Shown here: positions 11,201-19,275 of the stretch, one piece after another
Layout of the letters: every line of letters begins with the position of its first letter
Numbering within the stretch: position 1 is the first letter of the stretch
NCBI RefSeq assembly: GCF_032854445.1
Contig: NC_088301.1
Location: forward strand, 11,836,281 to 11,900,280
Length of the DNA: 64,000 bases
Direction of reading: 5' to 3'
From: Liolophura sinensis
Taxonomy: Eukaryota > Mollusca > Polyplacophora > Chitonida > Chitonidae
The notes under the pieces: model-generated
Seen by the model: the letters and a program-made list of their open reading frames with translations, nothing else
Database searches by the model: none
What the model was told of the DNA's origin: nothing
Program-made: the position numbers and the translations under genes

Positions 11201-14200
11201 ATACTCCTATATTTGTTATTTAGAAACATCTGGTTCTAAAATGAAAGACAAAAAATATAGTTGTTGGAGACGAATACGAATTGGACGGAGACGGCGAGCT
11301 ACTGTCTGACAACTTGAGATACAGTCGCTAAATATTACACGACTTGTAAATCAACTGATTTTACGTCTGTGGTTGTCCGTTACTGATATAGACCTGCCCC
11401 ACAAAACTTTGTGAAATGGCCCTTCGGCTACACGTGACTAAATCGTTCTAAAAGATCTCAATATGATGTCTTATGCAGTCGTTCTGTGTGATCATATGTC
11501 ATTTCATGGAGTGGATGGGTAAAGGCTACGCAATCTGATAGCAACGTGTTTGATTGGATAAAATTCTCAATATGGCTGCTTCTACTCACACCAGTCATTT
11601 GTGCAGCATTGTCATTTTGTTATACATGTTATTCAGTGAAATCTCATTAAAATGATAATTTATGATGAGTATCCTGCTTTGGTCAAATGTGTTATAACTA
11701 GGTGCTGTCTTGTCTCTTAAAGTGCTTGGGTTGTGAAGTTGATGTACAAGTACAACGAGTACTTACCGAACACGCCAGACCGCTATTCCTATAGTCACTA
11801 TCTGTAAAAGTAAGTATAACCGCACAATATCTTTATCTGAATTAAAAATACGATTTATTTATTTGATTGGTGTTTTACCTCGGACTCAACAATATTTCAC
11901 TTATACCACGGCGGCCAGCATTATGGTGGGAGGAAGGCGGGTAGAGCCCGGGGGAAACCCACGACCATCCGCAGGTTGCTTCCCACGAACAGCCCTCAAG
12001 GAGGTCAGCATGAGCTGGACTTGAATTCACAGCGACCACATTGGGGAGAGGCTCTGGGTCATTACACTGCGTTAGCGCGCTAACCAACTGAGCCACGGAG
12101 GCCTCTGTAATCATGAATAATCACAGTTGATATTGTGATTCAAGTAGGTAGAGGGCACTGCTGTTTTATTAGTTACAAGATATACTTCCTTCTGTACAGA
12201 CCTGGTGAACCCCTTTGCATCATTTCCGCATGTATAACATACAAGGAGGAACTGTCGTGACATACGACCGTTATAATAACAAAGACGTTCAACCGCCAAG
12301 AAATAACCAGGCAACAGCCTATCCAGAGAGGGGGTGGTGGGGGTGGGGGTGGAGGTGATTTGCATTGGCGTTTTCCAAAAAACGATCCACATTACGCCCG
12401 GGAATAGAGGTATTTATTTTCCCAAGCAATGGCGAATGGGGCCCAGGCCGAAATGACCGTTGTTCTCTTACAATGCATACAAGATGCGTTACCAGTTTGC
12501 TCAGAAAACGTATTTGCAAAGGCAGGAATGACCAATCGCATGCAAAACGAATAATCGAATAAAAATTTTTTTTATCGGGAAAGGTTCCCCATTAGTAAAT
12601 ATCTTACCATTGCTTGGTCCAAAGACCTGCACTTCACACAGACTCAGAAATTCGGTGTGTTGTATGGTAACCCTGACGTATCTGCCAGATATAGGTCCAC
12701 TTTGACAAGGGTAAGACACGGTCGAGGATCTAGCCTGGGAATCTTCTCGTCCAGCACACAAGACCGGGTGACTCAGCGATCCGTCCTGTTCCAGAGAGCT
12801 CGCTACTTCGATGATGAAATTCCTTAAGCGGTTGGACAGAGAAACTAGAAAAAAAGGATGATTTTGGGGGAATAAATTTTTGATTTTCTAGTTATTTGTA
12901 AGTGTACATCGCAGTTATGTGTGTATCATTGGGGATTTACGTTGTACTTAGTAATTTTCCGGTCATATGACGACGAGGAGTCATTAGGTATGTGTGTATA
13001 TATATATATACTGTGTCTTCTTTTGGCAGGGTTCGGGAGCGGTAGATCCAGGATCAATCCTGGGTCGAGTCATACCTAAGACTTTAAAAGACGAAGTTGT
13101 AACATCCTCGCTTGGCGTTCAACATTAAGGGCATAGTGCGATGACTAGTTGACCTGTATCAGTATAATGGCTCGGGCGTTGTGGCTTCGGTAAGGCATTT
13201 CAGTAAAACAGCACTAGACAAAAGAGGGGTGGAAATCCGTCCTGCAACAAGGAGGCACATTACTTGCACTCTAAGGATTCCTACGTCGTCATACGACGTC
13301 AAACCTAAAGAACTCACACACTCTTTTGGCAGGGCGTGCCCATGCTGCCAAAGTTCTGCTGTTAAATGAAGTAGCATGCCGAAGAATCCAAGCATGACAC
13401 CCCATCCAGAATACTGACACCGGGACAACCTGTCATGTTTCCTTGCTCTTACCTCTCGGTGCTGCGCCGAGCGAGGCAGCAATTAGTACCATTTTTAAAG
13501 TCTTTGATCCGAATCTGCCAACTCTGAGGAGGACGCTCCTACCATTAGGCGGTTGATTACAGTAATGCATGTCTGCTCAATCATAGAAGTGAAGTGATAG
13601 TACAACTAATTGTTACCCTCCCCCAGTTTTTGCTGTAACGAAAAGATCCAGACAGCAAGAGAGCGTTATGGAAATGCGCTGTACTCGGGTACAAGTAGTA
13701 CAAAGAAATAGTTTTTTCTGTGATCAAAATGAATGATTAGTGGCTCTTATAATGACGTCATGTCGTCATATCTGATAGCCTAACGGCTAAATATACGGTC
13801 CCCATGTATGTTCGAAACCGAGATAGGTAAAAGGTTGGTTAAAATACTACTTTGTAAACACTGATCACACAATATCATGAGTAAGTAATTCCTTGGGTTT
13901 TAACGTCGTACTTAACAATTTATGACCTATGACGACGAATGAACCCTTCGAGTGCATATACGTGTGACGTGCCACCATGTTTCAGGACGGATTTCCACCG
14001 GTCTTTTGTCTGCTTCACAGAAACAACTTACCGAAGGCAAGTAAGTTGCACCACCAAAACCTATTATACTATAAAATGGTCAACCAGTCAATGCACTTCC
14101 GCTTGATGCTCTACGCCAAGCAAGGAAGCTAAAACTTTCTCTTTTAGTCTTAGGGTGTCCATGATAGACCTTGATCTGGAGCACCCAAAGCGGACGTTCT

Positions 14201-17047
14201 ACCAACTGAGCCATCGGGACAGGTCACAGTGAATGCGTATAGTACATTTATGTAGTGGCGGAATTACGCCATCGTTTTGGCTACAATGGGAACCTACAGT
14301 CTTGGGTAAGAGAACCCCTCCGGTGCATGGATTTCAATATTTTCTCTTATGGCTTTGTGATTTTGGTCTCAAAGGAATCATTATGGTGGTAACTTTCACT
14401 AAGTTATAGCAGAATTCTCCTTCAAAAAATAAGAAGACAACTGTAACAAATCTGCATGAATCGAAGATATTCGTGGGTAAAATATGGACGATATGTGATT
14501 TCTCAAACAAACGAATATCACAAGGGGAATCAACACTGCTTGTATCACTTGTTTCAGGAATTTGTGAGAAGAACCATTGTGTGAGTGGATTATCGCCCGT
14601 GAAGTGTCCACTGCTGCAGGTAACTTAAATGAGTTGAGCACAAAGGCTTAAATTAGAGACCAGCCGGTTACCCCAAAATAACACATCAGCAGTGTCATGA
14701 TGGCCTACAAACACCTCTCCTGTCTATTTAAGCTTATTATTTAAGAAAATAACCACTAAGGTCTGTTGTTAGAATTCAACTTCCGATCTGCCTGTTCACA
14801 TGTATCTTTACGTCAGGACGTTTGTCTGATAGCTAGCAATCGGCGTTGGTTTCCACAGGCGTTAGACCCGTACCTAAACGCCTATTACCTCTACTGTGCT
14901 AAGAATATTGGCTGTTTCACTGGCTGAGAAAATCCTAGTGCAGTGGCATTGAATTCAAAAGTCTAAACTGGTTGGGAGAATTCTCCTGTTAGAAGCAATA
15001 CTGTAATATGACAGAACCTACACTCGGAGAGTGCGCCTCGTTCTGGCGGTGAAGGGTTGCCTTCTAGGTTTAACACATGTGACTGATATGTATGCTTACG
15101 TGAGTATGACGCACAACATAACCATGACAACCACACAAAATGTAATTCTGCAGTCTTTTCTTCTCCAGGTAGGGAATAATTTCGAAAATGAGAGATTTTC
15201 CATGTCTCGCTGGGCAATAAGGCAATGTTGTCCGAACTAGCGGACACATGAACTATTAAACAATTTGCGTGTTTGGGTTGAAGGAGATTATATTCTAGGT
15301 TTCATATTGTGTTAATGCACGACAGATTTGTTTTCGTTTTAGGATAAATGTCAGGCCATGCACCAGTGGATGAAACTGATAACGATGATGCCGATAAGTT
15401 TGCGCAGTTCAGACGTGTGAGTGGGGATCTATAAGTCGCTGATCTGTTTGCGAAAACCAGGTTGTCGCCATCTTAACAGAGATCTGCCAACAGCCAATGA
15501 GAAAGCTACTTAGGACGCAATGCCGATGGTGTGAACTTGACCATACACGTCAATTGGTACAAGCTTGGGCCGAGTTTCCTCAACCACAAACTGGACCATC
15601 GTAGAGGGCCCTATGAGCGAAACATAATTGAGTGGATGGTTAGACATAATCCATTTATAGTATATCAACTAATATATAAATTAGCAATTAAAACCTACGG
15701 CATACAGAGAAAAAACAGATCAGCGACGATGGAGTGAAAGTTGGCAAATGGTAACACGTAATCGGTGAAATACAACCTCTTGTCAGTTAGGGTTTTATTC
15801 TAACTGTTCGTGCATAAATAGTAGCAAATTACACGCCCCTAGCACCATGGCTTAAAGGTACAGACTTCTAAAAATCACTAAGTTACTAAATACGCTCCTT
15901 AAAACTATACATATATACATATATTCTATCATTTATTTTTTTATATTTTTGTAAAAAGAGTTAAAGACATTCAAACATTTGAATTCAAAGTTGGGCTTTA
16001 TGAACTATACTATTAGCTGCAAGGAAATTTTTTTCAACTCTAACAACGACACTGAATGTTGAAATAACTGTTTTTACCCATGATTGAAAGATTACTCAAA
16101 TAATGTTCCCAAAAATTTGTTCCTTCTGGTGAACATCAGGGAAAAAAGGTGATGTGAGTTCCTAGATACCGTCAGTATGGCTCATAAAGCCCACCATAGT
16201 TTTCAAATATTTGAAATTCTTTTCAACACTCTTAAAAAACTGAAAAAATAAATAATAGTATTTATACGCATAGTTTTCACTGGTCTGTATAATGAATCTT
16301 ACTTCATATTTTAGCTTTCTTTTACTTTTACAGAATTAGGGGAAAAATGTTCTCATCACATTTAACATACCATAACATTAAAAACAATGAAAAAGAATCA
16401 TTGGTAAGTGTACAGGAAGACATTGTTTACATTAATAACCGTCATTCAATTTGTAATTTTGTATAAACCATTTCTATCCATATTAATGAAAATGTATTTA
16501 TGAAGCTAAAACGTCCAATGACAATATCTGCTATAAAGATGTATCGTTTTAAAGATGTTCTTAGTCCTCCAAGTGTTACCTCAAGATTGCGCAGTTTGAT
16601 GACAGGCCTCTCAAAACTGATTGTATGCCAATTTATAATGTTTCTTATTACCTGTTTTTCGGCTAGATATTACAACCTCTGCAACGAAAAATTCTGCCTC
16701 CAAATCCACCATCCACCAGGGAGAAGGTTCCATATACGTAGAGCTGCAAGACTGGCAAACCCCACCACCAGAAGTAACACCATCGACGGCTTTGCGAGAC
16801 TCTCCCATAGCGTCTTGAATTGATATTGTGCTGCTTTGTGTTGTGGGTTTATTCAGGGCCAAATTCACACGGGTTGCTGTAAGCACGAACAATTTGATCA
16901 AAGAACATTACTGGGCATAACTAAGTTATTGCCAGCCAACAACTGTTTATGAAGTCATGAAAATAATCCATGTTCCCTAAACGAAACCCGAATAAAATTT
17001 CTAGTCCAAAACCACAATTATGCTCAAAAAATACATAAATAAATAAG

Positions 17048-17086
<39 letters not shown>

Positions 17087-18632
17087 ATGGATAAATAAAT
17101 ATTATCGGCAGTTCATTACCGAGAAGAATACAACTTCCCTATAGCTAGTCTCCACGGCACATTACCCATGTTAGATCATCTGTAGAAGCTCGCGCCACCA
17201 AGTGGAGAAATGTGCCCACCTCTTGAGTGAAAATTGTGAGCTCAGTCATGAGAAATCTAATGTAAACTGCCCCTACAACAATTGGCTTCGACTTGAAACC
17301 GAAAGCCCGTATTTAAAAACTACGACTTCTCTAATCATTGTTGCTATGCAGATAAGAACCCTTTGACTATTTTTATACTCCCAAGCACCTCTTAAACAAT
17401 TACTATCAAAGACATCGTTGTCCTTTGTCCAAAATCCTTGCTGGTCGTAATTGTTTTAAAGTCCTTTTCAACACAGCATCGTTTTGAACATTTTTATCAT
17501 CATGTGCAATATACGGAAAAAAATACATGGCTGCACGGATATGTCACATAATATGTTAGAGACCGAAGAAAAGTGTAAAGTACCGTCGGGATTACCTGTA
17601 GGTAATAGACTTCTGATATTATAGATTGTGCTTTTACTGCTTGGAAACTGTTTATTAATTCTGCATAAAGAAAAAACAGTGTGGATTTTCAAAATTTAAT
17701 TAGAATGTGATTTTCATGGCCCTAGCCCGATAAAAGCCGGAGACGATCACAAGAAAAAATAAAAACCAGCTTATGTGTTAAAATTACGGAGTTGGACTGA
17801 TTAAAAGTCTGTATTGTTCAGAAACATTCACTAGAATGTACAACGGCCTATCCCTTCGGTAAGGACATATGCCTTCATACATGACATTTATGAGCGTTTA
17901 ACTTAGTTAAGTTAATTTAAAAAGTTAATTTAAAAAAGCATCGTTTGCCCTCCAACTTCCTGTAACCCCCTCCCCTTCTCGCCAACACTCTGCACAGAAG
18001 AACATTTTTTCGGATAATAAGGAAAGCTACTTCTCACGGCTGTGTTGGTGTGTTTCATATCTAATGCCAAAAATACATTTAAACACTCATATATAGTTTC
18101 ATATATTAAACCCAGAATGATAGATTGGGACTACCATATTTTGACGGTAGCCGTATCAGTTTGTCTTACAAGAAAAATAAACGTTGGTGTAGCACCATAG
18201 AGGCTAATGTTAGAATTGCCATATGTCACCCAAGCCTCGTCTGCTCCCGCAGATGACGCTGACATACACCACCATAGCGCAAACCTGCCATATACCAAGC
18301 CCAACGCTAGTCTGAAGAGCCACGGCCGCTATTTACTCAGGTTAAGACTACTCAGATTAAAAAATTGAATCAAAAATTTGAAATACGAATTTTGATGTTA
18401 TTGCTGGGAAATAGAAATTAAAACGTGTAATTTCATAATTGTTATTAAAGATAAATGCACTGCCGAAAAAAAAAACAAGGATTGTAGCGAAGTTTTTAAG
18501 TTTTGACAAATGTCTGTGGGATCGATCTAGTAAATAAATATCGTACTTACGACATTGTCCACAGCTGACCAGATATTTCACACAGAAAGCCACCAGGAAG
18601 TGTAACCAGCAGGCTTGTAATAACGATGCCAT
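5043..18632 (-). CDS. Secreted F-type lectin (fucolectin-like) + PAN/apple protein, copy A, 5 exons
   Basis: Exons (minus): 18551-18632, 16652-16876, 12608-12844, 11767-11801 and 5043-5282. All introns are GT-AG and phases match (1, 1, 1, 0), giving 272 aa. Residues 1-27 form a signal peptide (MASLLQACWLHFLVAF...). Exons 2-3 make an FTP domain of about 150 residues (NLALNKPTTQSST, PWWMVDLE, GRYVRVT, CEVQVFG). Exons 4-5 make a C-terminal PAN/apple domain with six cysteines. FTP proteins are extracellular lectins, often in innate recognition; PAN domains bind protein or sugar. The usual fucose-binding His and Arg-x-Asp are not seen, so the ligand is uncertain. A Tc1 element sits in intron 4. 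A TATA-like sequence lies on minus at 18701-18710. There is no transcript evidence; the model rests on splice sites, phase and a matching paralog. Confidence 0.85.
5275..5620. repeat. 39-bp minisatellite over the last 3' splice site (9 units, copy A)
   Basis: Six units of exactly 39 bp start at 5275, 5314, 5353, 5392, 5431 and 5470; three decayed units (37, 35 and 40 bp) follow to 5620. The plus-strand unit begins AACATGTTCTGAAAAAGAAC. On the minus strand (gene sense) each unit carries a pyrimidine tract ending in CAG or a variant of it; the exon 5 acceptor is the one in the first unit. Copy B has six units (46047-46275), lacking exactly three. Confidence 0.9.
5790..5955 (-). mobile_element. 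tRNA-headed SINE fragment
   Basis: On the minus strand it begins with a tRNA-like head (GCGTCCGCCTCGCAGTCGGC, box-B-like GGTTCCGGGATCAAACCCGG), then AAGACTTT and a body ending near 5790. The same family is at about 13340-13560 (minus) and as remnants near 4110 and 23760. Copy B counterpart at about 46450-46620. Confidence 0.65.
5956..6785. other. Intron 4 sequence, no gene seen
   Basis: AT-rich and shared with copy B at about 46621-47455 with few changes. The stretch from about 6600 to 6785 resembles the start of the repeat unit also found at 15840-16345. No coding signal recognised. Confidence 0.5.
6788..8320 (+). mobile_element. Tc1/mariner element with TA target duplication (copy A only)
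   Basis: A 1533-bp element with terminal inverted repeats of about 29 bp (TACTCTCC[T/C]AAAAAAGAAACGC...) at 6788 and 8320, flanked by TA at 6786-6787 and 8321-8322. Copy B at about 47440-47462 is the empty site: removing the element and one TA from copy A restores the copy B sequence except for one base. It encodes one Tc1-type transposase frame with two stops, so it is non-autonomous as it stands. Confidence 0.95.
7117..8124 (+). pseudogene. Tc1-type transposase (DD34E) with two in-frame stops
   Basis: One reading frame from ATG 7117 to TGA 8122-8124 (335 codons, normal family length) interrupted only by TGA at 7345-7347 and TAA at 7984-7986. Residues 1-76 form the N-terminal helix-turn-helix (MPRLDTATRNIVIGRLLAGE, STISRLWQRYQQSG). 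The catalytic core has WFSDESRF, then FQHDNARPHTA, then PDLNPKEHLWDDL; 34 residues separate the second Asp from Glu, giving DD34E. The fold acts in the nucleus, cutting at the inverted repeats and joining at TA. No frameshift is present. Confidence 0.9.
8330..8760. repeat. Interspersed repeat, about 420 bp, four copies in window
   Basis: Shares order and long blocks (TTCAAACATTTGAATTC, GGGCTTTATG, AATAATGTTCCCAAAAATT, TTACTTCATATTTTA) with 15940-16345, and with their copy B partners at about 47458-47870 and 53410-53800. The copy within intron 4 and the copy within intron 2 of the same gene are diverged, so the repeat predates the segmental duplication. No ORF, inverted repeat or tRNA head seen; family unknown. 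Confidence 0.75.
8761..11766. other. Intron 4 sequence, no gene seen
   Basis: Includes two A-only blocks (about 8775-8960 and 9810-10225), the latter holding a short SINE at about 9955-10016. A region near 10265-10420 has matching flanks (AGGGATTACATTTTCTGAAT and its near-inverse ATTGACAAATTGTAATCCCT) that could form a loose hairpin. No open frame here is conserved between copies A and B in a way that suggests coding. Confidence 0.45.
11767..11801 (-). CDS. Copy A exon 4: 35-bp microexon
   Basis: Flanked by a good acceptor (ACTTTTACAG) and donor (GTAAGTAC). Its length of 35 (3n+2) converts the phase 1 end of exon 3 into the phase 0 start of exon 5. It encodes (D)SDYRNSGLACS, where Cys fits the first PAN cysteine. 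The same 35 bases, unchanged, are in copy B at 50283-50317 within otherwise mutated intron sequence. Confidence 0.75.
11854..12104 (-). mobile_element. Full-length tRNA-derived SINE with AAAT tail
   Basis: On minus it starts AGGCCTCCGTGGCTCAGTTG, a tRNA-like head with box A (TGGCTCAGTTGG), then the box-B-like GGTCGCTGTGAATTCAAGTC, a conserved core with GGATGGTCGTGGGTTTCCC, and ends CACCAATCAAATAAATAAA. This is the reference member for truncated copies at 1146, 4426, 24254 and in copy B. The copy B partner (about 50371-50586) lacks about 35 bp of the core. Confidence 0.85.
12313..12385 (-). mobile_element. Possible very short LINE 3' tail
   Basis: The plus-strand sequence, a G-rich run followed by GATTTGCATTGGCGTTTTCC, matches the left end of the LINE at 31437 (GATTTGCACTGGCGCTTTTCC with a G run). 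On minus both read as a 3' end followed by a C-rich tail, as expected if this is a severely 5'-truncated insertion. Present in both copies A and B (about 50810-50860). Confidence 0.4.
12608..12844 (-). CDS. Copy A exon 3: C-terminal half of FTP domain
   Basis: A 237-bp exon, acceptor TTCTAG before 12844 and donor GTAAGA after 12608, phase 1 at both ends. It encodes NRLRNFIIEVASS, a Cys-containing loop, SGRYVRVTIQ and CEVQVFGPSN, the classic FTP C-terminus. The loop that normally reads RGDCC in fucose binders is RKTVSLSNR across the exon 2/3 junction, so the Asp and vicinal cysteines are missing. The frame stays open for about 36 codons past the donor, so an unspliced short form is conceivable. 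Confidence 0.85.
12945..13335. mobile_element. Two inverted fragments of a tRNA-derived SINE
   Basis: The left piece (about 12945-13000) is the 3' end of the family on minus (TTTACGTTGTACTTAG, ATATGACGACGAGGAGTC). The right piece (about 13040-13335) is on plus and runs from a box-B-like GATCAATCCTGGGTCGAGTC to CATACGACGTCAAACC. A short TA run lies between them in copy A; in copy B it has grown to 58 bp (51470-51527). Confidence 0.7.
13340..13560 (-). mobile_element. SINE fragment, same family as 5790-5955
   Basis: On minus it begins near the tRNA-like head (CCGCCTAATGGTAGGAGCGTCC) and continues through AAGACTTTAAAAATGG to a body with GGTGTCATGCTTGGATTC. Abuts the neighbouring SINE piece directly. 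Shared with copy B at about 51860-52085. Confidence 0.6.
13892..14221 (-). mobile_element. Full-length tRNA-derived SINE (GTACGACGTTAAA tail)
   Basis: On minus: head CCCGATGGCTCAGTTGGTAG (box A), CTTGCTTGGCGTAGAGCATC in the core, CAGGACG/CCGTCCTGAAAC, then GTCGTCATAGGTC and the tail TTAAGTACGACGTTAAAACC. About 330 bp. Other members: 18968-19275 (plus) and 12945-13335. Copy B partner at about 52415-52745. Confidence 0.8.
14222..15939. other. Intron 2 sequence, partly absent from copy B
   Basis: Blocks at about 14480-14565, 14690-15310 and 15395-15735 have no counterpart in copy B. Short open frames on both strands near 14963-15247 carry no domain I recognise. Divergence from copy B rises sharply across this stretch. 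Confidence 0.45.
15940..16345. repeat. Interspersed repeat, second copy of the 8330-8760 family
   Basis: Aligns by eye over its whole length with 8330-8760, with many substitutions and small indels. Lies in intron 2 of the copy A gene. Confidence 0.7.
16652..16876 (-). CDS. Copy A exon 2: N-terminal half of FTP (F-type lectin) domain
   Basis: A 225-bp exon, acceptor TTACAG before 16876 and donor GTAATA after 16652, phase 1 at both ends. It encodes TRVNLALNKPTTQSST, then KAVDG, then CQSCSSTYMEPSPWWMVDLE, and ends at VVISSRKT. The N-L-A-x-x-K-P start and PWWxVDL box are hallmarks of the fucolectin/pentraxin FTP domain. Where binding members have Cys-x-His, this has CSST. Confidence 0.85.
17028..17102. 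repeat. AAAT microsatellite in intron 1
   Basis: About 70 bp of AAAT repeats. Copy B has only a few units at the same place (about 54538-54560). No SINE head is visible beside it. Confidence 0.85.
17103..18550. other. Remainder of intron 1
   Basis: Clearly alignable with copy B (about 54561-56531) but with about one change in ten bases. No gene or repeat recognised. Confidence 0.5.
18551..18632 (-). CDS. Copy A exon 1: signal peptide
   Basis: An 82-bp exon from ATG at 18632 to a strong donor (GTAAGT) after base 18551, ending in phase 1. It encodes a 27-residue hydrophobic leader ending in SCGQC, typical of a secreted protein. It differs from copy B at 8 of 27 residues, much more than the other exons do. 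Confidence 0.8.
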
Positions 18633-18700
18633 CTTGAAGTACTAATGAAAACAAGATTAACTCTTAAACTTTGTTTTAGTGCACTGTTCTACTCAAGTAC

Positions 18701-18710
18701 ATATATAGGC
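18701..18710 (-). promoter_or_regulatory. Candidate TATA-like element upstream of copy A gene
   Basis: Minus-strand GCCTATATAT, about 70-80 bases upstream of the start codon. Copy B has GCCTATGTAT at the same position, so the motif is altered there. Transcription start is unknown. Confidence 0.25.
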
Positions 18711-18967
18711 TAATACCACTGGGGACCGTTCCAGACAGAAATGAAGACAAACAAGATTGCTTCAACGATCTGTTATCAGGTCGAGATCTTAGCCAAGTAG
18801 TTGGCTCATTTACTGGGTATCAGCTTAAAGGTGAACAGTCCCTGCCATTAGCCGGCTGTTCTTTCAGCACTGACATTGATTTGCGGTTTACAAGTCAAGT
18901 CATTTTGCACACAAGTGCATGTATTTCCGAATGCTTTCAGATATACATATACACATAGCCACGATAA

Positions 18968-19275
18968 TCCAGGGTCAGTCAAGGGTCGGGTCACTCTTAA
19001 AACCTTCAAAAAGGAAGATGTAACTTTCTCGCTTGGCCTTCAGCGTTATGGGGATGGTGCAACGACAAGTTGACGCGCATCAATATAATGGCTCGGGCGG
19101 GGAAGCTTACTTGCTTTCAGTAAGTCGTCTCAGTAAAGCAGCACTAGATAAAGAGCAGTCGAAATTTGTTCTGCAACAAGGAGGCACAGTACACTCCAAG
19201 GACTCCTTCGTCGTCATATGACTGAGAAATTGGTAAGTACGACGTTAAACCCCAAGCACTCACTCACGCACTCAC
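18968..19275 (+). mobile_element. tRNA-derived SINE, 5'-truncated
   Basis: Plus-strand member of the family at 13892-14221: CTCGCTTGGCCTTCAGCG, GCACTAGATAAAG, CAACAAGGAGGCACA, CTCCTTCGTCGTCATATGAC and the tail GTAAGTACGACGTTAAACCC followed by a CACT-rich stretch. It lies at the point where copies A and B stop matching. Confidence 0.75.

Larger units (their letters stand above)
1..18945. repeat. Segmental duplication, copy A (starts left of window)
   Basis: The sequence from position 1 to about 18945 reappears, in the same order and orientation, at about 41055-56930. Shared items include a LINE 5' half, a Penelope-like element, the same SINE insertions with the same target duplications, and all five exons of a lectin-PAN gene. 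Copy A has segments that copy B lacks: about 4572-4855, three 39-bp repeat units near 5353-5469, a Tc1 element at 6788-8320, about 8775-8960, about 9810-10225, and parts of 14480-15735. Divergence looks like a few percent up to about 14.6 kb and about 10 percent beyond 15.7 kb. Boundaries were read by eye. Confidence 0.9.

Noticed and set aside
12060-12104. Possible tRNA genes (box A and box B sequences)
   Set aside because: These heads continue into SINE bodies with AAAT or GTACGACGTTAAA tails and lack proper acceptor stems; the same applies near 14200, 5940 and 13550.
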